The notes below the pieces were generated by a model, which was given only the letters and a program-made list of their open reading frames with translations, did no database searches and was not told the DNA's origin. DNA of 32,310 nt from Nitriliruptorales bacterium (lineage in GTDB: Bacteria > Actinomycetota > Nitriliruptoria > Euzebyales > Egibacteraceae), in assembly GCA_009379795.1 (NCBI GenBank), contig WHTC01000011.1:1-32310 (forward strand), given 5' to 3'. The translations under genes and the position numbers were made by a program. How positions within the stretch are numbered: position 1 is the first letter of the stretch; every line of letters begins with the position of its first letter. Shown here in pieces: positions 25,849-32,310 of this stretch.

Positions 25849-27039
25849 ATGGCGCAGGCCACCACCTTGTCCGAGGCCGCCGCTTCCACCCCGCTGCTGC
25901 TGCTCGGCCGCCGAGCCGACCCGGACAGCGAGCGGGGGACGGTCTGCCCCGGAGTGGTGCCCGATCCCGAGGATCCCGCCCTGATCGAACGCGCCCGCGC
26001 CGCGCGCCGCGCCCTGGGTGACGAGGTGATGGTGCTCGGGCACCACTACCAGCGCGACGAGGTCATCGCCTTCGCCGACACGCGAGGCGACAGCTTCAAA
26101 CTCGCACGCGATGCCGCAGCCAGCGGGTCGCCGCTGATCGTGTTCTGCGGCGTGCATTTCATGGCCGAGACCGCCGACATCCTGACGCCCGGGACCACCC
26201 AGGTAGTCCTTCCGGACCTCGCCGCGGGGTGCTCGATGGCCGACATGGCCGAGATCAGCCAGGTCGAGGCCGCCTGGGTCGACCTGGCTGAGGCGGGCTG
26301 CGACGCGGTCGTGCCGCTGACCTACATGAACTCCTCGGCCGCGATCAAGGCGTTCACCGGCCGGCACGGTGGCGCCATCTGCACCTCGTCCAACGCCGAG
26401 CGGGCGATGTGCTGGGCATTCGCCTCACGCTCCGATGCCGGCGACCGGTCCCAGGTGCTGTTCCTGCCCGACCAGCACCTGGGGCGCAACATCGCGGTCC
26501 GGGAACTGGGGCTGTCCCTGGCGGACTGCGTGGTCTACGACCCGCGCAAGCCCGGTGGCGGGGTGGACCCGGCCGACCTCCGCCGCGCCAGGGTGATCCT
26601 GTGGAAGGGCCACTGCTCGGTCCACGGCACGTTCACCGAGGCCCACGTCGACCTGGCGCGCGCGCGTATCCCCGGCGTCAGGATCCTCGTTCACCCCGAG
26701 TGCCGGCACGAGGTGGTGAGCAAGGCCGACCTGGTCGGCTCGACCGAGTTCATCGTCCGCACCATCCGCGAGGCGCCTGCCGGCACGAAGTGGGCGGTGG
26801 GAACCGAACTGAACCTGGTCGGCCGTCTGGCCCAAGAGCACCCGGAGCAGACCGTCACCTTCCTGAACGAAACCGTGTGCTTCTGCGCCACGATGAACCG
26901 CATCGACCTGCCGCATCTGGTCTGGGCGCTGGAGGAACTGGTCGCCGGCCGCGTCCCCAACCGCATCACCGTCGATCCGGAGACCAGCAGGTTCGCCAGC
27001 CTCGCCCTCGATCGCATGCTCGCGCTGCCCGGTACCTGA
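25849..27039 (+). CDS. nadA: Quinolinate synthase NadA
   Basis: NadA condenses iminoaspartate with dihydroxyacetone phosphate to quinolinate, using a [4Fe-4S] cluster. This 396-residue long form shows VLGHHYQRDEVIAFAD, CGVHFMAETADIL, Cys128 (AAGCSMADM), Cys256 (WKGHCSVHGTF) and a C-terminal CFC pair (Cys344 and Cys346, ETVCFCATMN), of which one should be the third ligand. HPEC at 282-285 is another conserved site. The ATG at 25849 follows GAGGGG. No nadB or nadC follows; downstream is convergent gcvT. The upstream palindrome may control it. Confidence 0.93.
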   Translation: MAQATTLSEAAASTPLLLLGRRADPDSERGTVCPGVVPDPEDPALIERARAARRALGDEVMVLGHHYQRDEVIAFADTRGDSFKLARDAAASGSPLIVFCGVHFMAETADILTPGTTQVVLPDLAAGCSMADMAEISQVEAAWVDLAEAGCDAVVPLTYMNSSAAIKAFTGRHGGAICTSSNAERAMCWAFASRSDAGDRSQVLFLPDQHLGRNIAVRELGLSLADCVVYDPRKPGGGVDPADLRRARVILWKGHCSVHGTFTEAHVDLARARIPGVRILVHPECRHEVVSKADLVGSTEFIVRTIREAPAGTKWAVGTELNLVGRLAQEHPEQTVTFLNETVCFCATMNRIDLPHLVWALEELVAGRVPNRITVDPETSRFASLALDRMLALPGT

Positions 27040-27073
27040 GCGCCGCGTCAAGGGTGCAGTCGCGACGCCGGGG

Positions 27074-28189
27074 TCAGTTGCGCGGGTTCGCGTCGACGAA
27101 CGGCGGGCGCACGACGTCGGCGGCCACGGCCTTGCCGCGCACGTCGACTTCGACGTGGTCTCCCAGCGCAACACCGGGATCGAGGTAGGCCAGGGCGATG
27201 CCGTGCCGCAGCGTGGGCGAGAACGTGCCGCTGGTGGTCTCCCCCGCCGGTTCGCCCCCAGCGCTGACCATGCAGTGCGCTCGCGGGACTCCCCGCGACA
27301 ACGCCCGGAGGCCCCTCAGGCGCCGGCTCGGCCCGGCCTCCTTCGCGCGGACGTAGGCGTCACGCCCCACGAACTCGCTCGCCGCGCGGACCGCCCAGCC
27401 CAGACCCGCTTCGACCGGCGAGGTCGCTGGCGAGATGTCGTTGCCATGCAGGGGATAGCCCATCTCGAGGCGCAGCGTGTCCCGCGCACCCAACCCCGCA
27501 GGGGTCACGCCGGACTCGAGCAGGCGGTCCCAGAGCATGGGCGCCTGCTCCGCCGCGACGAATGCCTCGAACCCGCGCTCGCCGGTGTAGCCCGACCGGG
27601 CCAGCACCTGCGCCCCGCCCGCGCCGGCTTCCCCCGCCTGGCCAGTCAGCGGGCGGCAGTCCAGGTAGGACATCCGGGCCACCGGCAGCCCTGCGCGGGA
27701 CGCCAGGTCCGGCGCCAGCGGCCCCTGCACCGCCAGGCACGCCAGGTCGTCCTTCACGTCGGCCACGTCCGCACCGCCCACCTCGGCAGCACTCGTGCGC
27801 AGCACGGCGGCCACCCGGCCGGCGTTGGCGGCGTTCGGCACCGCGAAGAATCCCCAGGGCAGGCGGTACAGCAGGAGGTCGTCGACGATGCCGCCGACCT
27901 CGTCCAGACACAGCGTGTACTGAGCCCGGCCGGCATCCAGCACGGCCGCGTCGTTGCTGAAGGCGCGCTGGACCGCCGCCAGGGCGCCTTCGCCGGTGAC
28001 GCGCAGCGTGCCGAGGTGGGACAGATCGAAAACCCCGCAGCGCTCGCGCACCGCGCGGTGCTCGCCGACCACCGTGCCGTAGTCCAGGGGCATGTCCCAG
28101 CCGCCGAAGGCGGTCATCCTCGCCCCGAGGGCGCGGTGGCGCCCGTCAAGGGGTGAGCGTCGCAGCGGCTCGGTTACCGCCTCAGCCAT
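27074..28189 (-). CDS. gcvT: Aminomethyltransferase (glycine cleavage T protein)
   Basis: GcvT releases ammonia and passes the methylene group from lipoylated H protein to tetrahydrofolate. The 371-residue protein has MTAFGGWDMPLDYGTVVGEHRAVRE, GVFDLSHLGTLRVTG, SYTGERGFEAF-type block (RSGYTGERGFEAFV), DTLRLEMGYPLHGNDI and SPVEAGLGWAV, with the folate-site Asp/Asn positions in the usual places. FSPTLRHGIALAYLD is the C-terminal block. The ATG at 28189 follows GGAGGA. It is divergent from lpd, whose product is the L protein of the same system. gcvH and gcvP are not in the window. Confidence 0.92.
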   Translation of the reverse strand: MAEAVTEPLRRSPLDGRHRALGARMTAFGGWDMPLDYGTVVGEHRAVRERCGVFDLSHLGTLRVTGEGALAAVQRAFSNDAAVLDAGRAQYTLCLDEVGGIVDDLLLYRLPWGFFAVPNAANAGRVAAVLRTSAAEVGGADVADVKDDLACLAVQGPLAPDLASRAGLPVARMSYLDCRPLTGQAGEAGAGGAQVLARSGYTGERGFEAFVAAEQAPMLWDRLLESGVTPAGLGARDTLRLEMGYPLHGNDISPATSPVEAGLGWAVRAASEFVGRDAYVRAKEAGPSRRLRGLRALSRGVPRAHCMVSAGGEPAGETTSGTFSPTLRHGIALAYLDPGVALGDHVEVDVRGKAVAADVVRPPFVDANPRN

Positions 28190-28323
28190 GGCCTGTCCTC
28201 CGTCTTCGCTCGCCCCACCCGAGGGCCGACTCTAACCCGGCCCGGGGGGAAGATGGCACGTGACCTCCTGGATAGGATTGGCGGAGCCGTACCAGCCTCG
28301 ACACCACGATCCGGGAGCACCCC

Positions 28324-29727
28324 ATGGCCGACAGCTACGACGTCGTCATCCTCGGCGCGGGAACCGGCGGGTACTCGTGCGCATTCCGCGCAGCCGACCT
28401 CGGCCATTCCACCGCCCTCATCGAACGCGAGAAGGTTGGTGGTACCTGCCTGCATTGGGGCTGCATCCCGACGAAGGCGTTCCTCCAGGCCGCCGAGGTC
28501 GCCGAGCACGCACAGGACGCGGACAGCTACGGCGTGCGGGCGAGCTTCGACGGGATGGACATGCCGGCGCTGGTGAAGTTCAAGAACCGCATCGTGGAGG
28601 TGAATTACAAGGGCGTGGAGTCCTCCCTGAAGGCACGCGGCGTGGACCTGATCACCGGCGTGGGGCGACTGAAGGATGCACGCACGCTCGTGGTCCAGAC
28701 CGACGAGGGCGAACGCACGATCACCGCCGACAAAGCGCTGGTGCTGGCCACCGGTTCCAAGCCTCGCGGCCTGCCGGTCGAGGGCGCCGAGGTCGACGGC
28801 GAGCAGATCATCACCAGCGACCACGCGATCTATCTGGGGAAGGCGCCGCAGCGGCCGATCGTGATCGGGGCCAGCGCCGTCGGCGTCGAGTTCGCCACCG
28901 CCTTCCGCGGCTTCGGCGCCGAGCAGATCACCCTGATCGAGGCGCTCGACGCGATCGTGCCGCAGGAGGACGTCGACAGCTCCAGGGCCCTGCACCGTGA
29001 CTTCCGCCGCTCGGGCATGAAGGTGATGGTCGGCGCGACGGTCCACAAGGTCGAGAAGGGCTCCGACGGCGTGCGGGTGTCGATGGAGAGCGGCGACAGC
29101 GTCGAGGGCGACATTCTCCTGGTCGCCATTGGCCGGCGCCCCGTCAGCGAGGACATGGGCCTCGACGATGCCGGCGTCACCCTCGACCAGGGCTACGTGG
29201 TCGTCGACGAGTACTGCCGCACGGGGCTCGACTGGGAAGGCGGGGCGCAGTACGCCGTCGGCGACGTCATCCCGACGCTGGGTCTGGCGCACGCCTCGTT
29301 TCAGGAGGGCTTCCTGGTCGCCGAGCACGCCGCGGGCCAGCGCGTCACCCCGATCGACTACGCGGGCATCCCCCGCGTCTACTACTGCCACCCCGAGCTG
29401 GCCAGTGTCGGCTCCACCGAGCAGGAGCTCAGCGAGCAGGGCGTGGAGTTCGACAAGAGGTTGTTCCCGTACAGCCACAACGCCCGCGCCATGATGATGA
29501 AGGGGACGGGACACGTGAAGGTGCTCGCGGGCAAGCACGGCGGGCGAGTGCTCGGCATCCACATCGTCGGCGCGCACGCCACCGATCTGATCGCCGAGGG
29601 CCAGCTGATCTACAACTGGGAGGCGCTGCCCAGCGACGTCGCGCAGTTCATCCATCCGCATCCGACCCTGTCCGAGGCGATCGGCGAGGCGCACCTGCAG
29701 TTGGCGGGCAGACCGCTGCACGGCTGA
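28324..29727 (+). CDS. lpd: Dihydrolipoyl dehydrogenase (E3)
   Basis: The flavoprotein reoxidises dihydrolipoamide of 2-oxoacid dehydrogenases and the glycine cleavage system. The 467-residue sequence has the FAD GxGxxG motif (LGAGTGGY), the redox disulfide Cys42-Cys47 (GGTCLHWGCIPTK), the NAD-binding GASAVGVEFA and the C-terminal active-site HPHPTLSEAIGEA with the His-Glu pair. LHW between the cysteines is common in actinobacterial forms. The ATG at 28324 follows GGGAG. It heads an lpd-sucB-lipB group and is divergent from gcvT. Confidence 0.95.
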   Translation: MADSYDVVILGAGTGGYSCAFRAADLGHSTALIEREKVGGTCLHWGCIPTKAFLQAAEVAEHAQDADSYGVRASFDGMDMPALVKFKNRIVEVNYKGVESSLKARGVDLITGVGRLKDARTLVVQTDEGERTITADKALVLATGSKPRGLPVEGAEVDGEQIITSDHAIYLGKAPQRPIVIGASAVGVEFATAFRGFGAEQITLIEALDAIVPQEDVDSSRALHRDFRRSGMKVMVGATVHKVEKGSDGVRVSMESGDSVEGDILLVAIGRRPVSEDMGLDDAGVTLDQGYVVVDEYCRTGLDWEGGAQYAVGDVIPTLGLAHASFQEGFLVAEHAAGQRVTPIDYAGIPRVYYCHPELASVGSTEQELSEQGVEFDKRLFPYSHNARAMMMKGTGHVKVLAGKHGGRVLGIHIVGAHATDLIAEGQLIYNWEALPSDVAQFIHPHPTLSEAIGEAHLQLAGRPLHG

Positions 29728-30011
29728 CGGCATCCTGGGCAGGGGTCAGGAAGACGAGCGACCGAGACGGATCCGAGGGAGCGATGGCCGACAGCAGCCG
29801 ACGTCGCCGACGAGGTGGGCCGGCGGACGGCGGGAGCCCCGAAGGCGGCACTCGCCGACGGCGCCGACGTGGCGGGCCTCCTTCCCCCGAACCCCGGCGT
29901 CGCCGACGAGGTGGCGGCACCGACGACCAGGCGACCGCACCGCAGGAGGGCTCGGGCTCGCCCAGCGGGGCGCCCAGCGCCCAGGAGACGCCATCTCGAA
30001 GGAGTACCAAC

Positions 30012-31421
30012 GTGGCAACCGAAGTCACCCTGCCCCAGCTCGGCGAGAGCGTCACCGAGGGCACCATCACCGCCTGGCTCGTCGACGTCGGCGATACCGT
30101 GAATGCCGACCAGCCGCTGTTCGAGCTGAGCTCGGACAAGATCGACACCGAGGTACCCGCCCCCGCCAGCGGGGTGCTTACCGAGATCAGGGTCCAGGTC
30201 GACGAGACCGTGGACGTGGGCACGGTCGTGGCCGTGATCGGTGGTGAGGAGGAGGCGACCGGCGACGGGCGAGCGCCCGACACCGCGACCGAGGAGCAAC
30301 AGGCTCCCGCGGAGCAGGCCGAGGCGGAAGCCGAAGGCGGCGACGCCGAGGCGGCAGCCCCGGTCACCGAGCGCGAGCGGGTCGCCGGGGAGGAGCCCGA
30401 GGAGCGGCCCGAGCCGGCCACAGCCACCCCCGAGCACGCCGAGGGCGTCAGCGCGGAGGGTGACGGCGGAAACGGCCGCACCGAGGGTGTCCTGGCGTCC
30501 CCGATCGTACGCCGCATGGTCGCCGAGCACGACCTGGACCTGTCCTCGATCACCCCGTCGGGTGAGGGCGGCCGGGTCACCCGTGAGGACGTCGAAGCGG
30601 TCATCGTCGCGCGCGCACCCGGGGAGGCCGAGCCTGAAACGCGGGCCGAGCGCGCCCCGCAGCCCGAGCGCCGGGCCCCGGTGCCGTCCGGGGAGCGCGA
30701 GAGGACCGAGGATCTGTCCCGGATCCGCCGCCGTATCGCCGCGAAGATGATGGAGTCGATGCAGTCGTCGGCCCAGTTGACGACCGTGCAGGAAGCCGAC
30801 ATGACCGGGATCATGCGGCTGCGCGAGCAGGTGAAGGATGGCTTCAAGGCGCGCGAGGGCGTGTCCCTGTCGCCGTTCGCCTTCCTGTGCCGGGCGGCGG
30901 TGATCACGGTGCGCCGTCCCGAGTTCCAGATGGTCAACGCGCAGGCCGACTGGGAGACCGGCAGGGTCACCTTCCACGACTACGTCAATCTCGGCATCGC
31001 CGTGGACACCGAGCGCGGCCTGATGGTACCGAACATCAAGAGCGCCGACGACCTGACCCTGCCCGCGCTGGCGCGGGCGATCAACGAGGTCGCCAACAAG
31101 GCTCGGGGCAAGGGCAAGCTGGAGATGCAGGACATCGAGGGTGGCACCTTCACCCTGACGAACACCGGCAGTCGCGGTGTCCTGATCGACACCCCGATCC
31201 TGAACCACCCCGAGGTGGCGATCCTGGGCACCGGCGCGATCCAGAAGCGTCCGGTGGTGACCTCGGACGAGACCGGGGACTCGATCTCGATCCGCGACAT
31301 GGTCTACCTGTGCCTGACCTACGACCATCAGTTGCTGGACGGCGCCGACGCCGCCCGCTTCGTGACCGACGTCGCACAGGTGGTCGAGGACCACGACTGG
31401 GCCCAGGAGATCGGGTACTAG
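30012..31421 (+). CDS. sucB: 2-oxoglutarate dehydrogenase E2 (dihydrolipoamide succinyltransferase)
   Basis: The E2 core of a 2-oxoacid dehydrogenase. One lipoyl domain (residues 1-77, lipoyl Lys43 in LSSDKIDTE) is followed by a Glu/Ala/Pro linker, a peripheral-subunit-binding domain (LASPIVRRMVAEHDLDL) and the catalytic domain ending in TYDHQLLDGADAARFV with the His and Asp of the transferase site. The GTG at 30012 is chosen for AAGGAG upstream. The frame continues to an ATG at 29784, adding 76 Arg-rich residues. Context (lpd, lipB) and the actinobacterial gene order suggest the succinyltransferase, but a branched-chain or pyruvate E2 is not excluded. No E1 is present here. Confidence 0.88.
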   Translation: MATEVTLPQLGESVTEGTITAWLVDVGDTVNADQPLFELSSDKIDTEVPAPASGVLTEIRVQVDETVDVGTVVAVIGGEEEATGDGRAPDTATEEQQAPAEQAEAEAEGGDAEAAAPVTERERVAGEEPEERPEPATATPEHAEGVSAEGDGGNGRTEGVLASPIVRRMVAEHDLDLSSITPSGEGGRVTREDVEAVIVARAPGEAEPETRAERAPQPERRAPVPSGERERTEDLSRIRRRIAAKMMESMQSSAQLTTVQEADMTGIMRLREQVKDGFKAREGVSLSPFAFLCRAAVITVRRPEFQMVNAQADWETGRVTFHDYVNLGIAVDTERGLMVPNIKSADDLTLPALARAINEVANKARGKGKLEMQDIEGGTFTLTNTGSRGVLIDTPILNHPEVAILGTGAIQKRPVVTSDETGDSISIRDMVYLCLTYDHQLLDGADAARFVTDVAQVVEDHDWAQEIGY

Positions 31422-31424
31422 ACG

Positions 31425-32132
31425 ATGACCACGACGGCTCTCACCGGGACGCGGGCGGGATCGGCGGCCGCGCCGCTGATGCTGTCGGTCTGGGCCGGCG
31501 AGGAGGTCGCCTACGAGGATGCGCTGCGCTGGCAGCGCATCCTCGTGTCAGCACGCGCCGAAGATGCGAGCGACGATGTGCTGTTGACCCTGACCCACGA
31601 CCGGGTCTACACCGCCGGGCGCCGCGCCGACATCGCCCATCACGTCCTGGGCACATCCAGCATCAGGGTCGTGCAGACCGACCGCGGCGGGGACGTCACC
31701 TATCACGGCCCCGGGCAGTTGGTTGCCTACCCGATCGTGCGCCTGCCCCACCGCAAGGCGATCCGTCCCCACGTCAGTGCGCTCGAGGATGCCTGCGTGC
31801 GCACGGCCGCCGCCTTCGGGATCACCGCGGGCGGGAACCTCAAGCGGCCAGGGGTATGGGTGGGCAACAGGAAACTCGCCGCCGTCGGTGTGCGCGTCGA
31901 CCAGGGCGTGACCAGCCACGGACTGGCGTTCAACGTCACCACCGACCTGGCGGACTTCGACGGTCTGGTCCCCTGCGGCATCACCGACGGCGAAGTCTGC
32001 TCGCTGCGGTCGCTGGGTGTGGACACCACCGTCGAGGAGGTCCGCCCCCGCCTGGTCGCCGCTCTGGGTGCGACGCTGGGCCGCACGGTCCACGCGGCGT
32101 CACGCGCTGACCTTGGGCTTGTCCGGGCCTGA
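31425..32132 (+). CDS. lipB: Lipoyl(octanoyl) transferase LipB
   Basis: LipB moves the octanoyl group from acyl carrier protein to the lipoyl lysine, the first step of lipoate assembly. The 235-residue protein has HDRVYTAGRRAD, DRGGDVTYHGPGQLVAYPI, the catalytic Lys150 (GVWVGNRKLAAVGV) and Cys184 (GLVPCGI), with SHGLAFNVTTDL. The N-terminus to residue 20 is poorly conserved. It begins 3 nt after the sucB stop, so it is in the same operon. Its product would serve the E2 just encoded and the glycine cleavage H protein. lipA, often next, is not within the window. Confidence 0.95.
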   Translation: MTTTALTGTRAGSAAAPLMLSVWAGEEVAYEDALRWQRILVSARAEDASDDVLLTLTHDRVYTAGRRADIAHHVLGTSSIRVVQTDRGGDVTYHGPGQLVAYPIVRLPHRKAIRPHVSALEDACVRTAAAFGITAGGNLKRPGVWVGNRKLAAVGVRVDQGVTSHGLAFNVTTDLADFDGLVPCGITDGEVCSLRSLGVDTTVEEVRPRLVAALGATLGRTVHAASRADLGLVRA

Positions 32133-32209
32133 CACCGCATAGCCGGCCGGTCCACCCTGGACTGCGCATGATCCAGGAGAACCGGCGTGTCGTGTGCTTC
32201 ACTGCTGCA

Positions 32210-32310
32210 ATGACTACGCCCCCGGACCCCGGATCATTCGACCAACCACCACCAGGCTCGTCCGGCGCGCCGGGCCCTGGCTCATGGACTCCTCCCGGTG
32301 CCCCCGGCCC
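32210..32310 (+). CDS. Start of a Pro/Gly-rich protein (truncated by window edge)
   Basis: From the ATG at 32210 the frame stays open to the window end: TTPPDPGSFDQPPPGSSGAPGPG and more (only the opening and composition given). Such Pro/Gly/Ser-rich N-termini are typical of actinobacterial membrane proteins before the first helix (for example DUF4190- or RDD-type), but nothing diagnostic is visible. No clear Shine-Dalgarno precedes it. The 32133-32209 spacer has a short GTCCA/TGGAC stem (near 32149-32162). Confidence 0.45.
   Translation, partial: MTTPPDPGSFDQPPPGSSGAPGPGSWTPPGAPG

Noticed and set aside
28174-31394. Long minus-strand open frames opposite lpd and sucB
   Set aside because: Antisense shadows of genes with intact active-site motifs.

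Overview
The window is about 70% GC with short spacers and mostly G/C third codon positions. It encodes a WhiB protein, a Streptomyces-type XRE/DUF5753 regulator with a DUF6879 partner, a PimB-like phosphatidylinositol mannosyltransferase, a korAB 2-oxoglutarate:ferredoxin oxidoreductase and the gene order lpd-sucB-lipB. Together these point to an actinobacterium. I cannot fix the genus; a deep-branching actinobacterial lineage is possible but is only a guess. Several genes have a TAnnnT hexamer 6-8 nt before the start codon and no clear ribosome binding site, as expected of actinobacterial leaderless mRNAs.

Layout. 1-554: N-terminal part of a sensor histidine kinase (minus), cut by the window edge. 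791-2366: three-gene minus-strand unit (small protein, DUF6879, XRE/DUF5753), an accessory-type regulatory module, with an unrecognised plus-strand ORF beyond it (2800-3369). 3362-4318: a DUF368 (PopT-type) membrane protein. 4338-6741: glgX/treX debranching enzyme followed by a deleted remnant of treY. 6779-9495: MFS transporter, an N-terminally extended nitrile hydratase/thiocyanate hydrolase alpha-type protein and a stand-alone beta C-terminal domain. 9531-9658: diverged tandem palindromic repeats. 9672-12169: M48 protease and pimB-like glycosyltransferase, coupled through a hairpin. 12250-14932: two small Cys-pair proteins, a coiled-coil/NYN putative nuclease and a DUF309 protein. 15018-16834: WhiB, an aminotransferase and a stand-alone AsnC-type ligand-binding domain. 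16962-18490: trpD coupled to a degenerate receiver-domain protein. 18625-21998: Fur-family regulator, korB and korA. 22212-24063: cysteine desulfurase, TusA and ErpA/IscA. 24135-25735: YbaK-type deacylase and glycerate kinase. 25849-27039: nadA. 27074-32132: gcvT, lpd, sucB, lipB. 32210-32310: start of a Pro/Gly-rich protein.

How the genes fit together. The right half is iron-sulfur and lipoate centred. The cysteine desulfurase, TusA and ErpA handle sulfur transfer and cluster delivery; NadA and KorAB carry [4Fe-4S] clusters; a Fur-type regulator sits beside korB. GcvT and SucB both belong to lipoylated complexes that share Lpd, and LipB supplies octanoyl groups for lipoylation. 2-Oxoglutarate can in principle be decarboxylated either by the ferredoxin-linked KorAB or by an NAD-linked dehydrogenase using the E2 and E3 encoded here; no E1 gene is in the window.

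Most unusual items: the MFS/nitrile hydratase-like unit, the treY remnant behind glgX, the hairpin that buries the pimB ribosome binding site, the degenerate receiver coupled to trpD, and the NYN gene whose coding signal runs upstream past any ATG, GTG or TTG.
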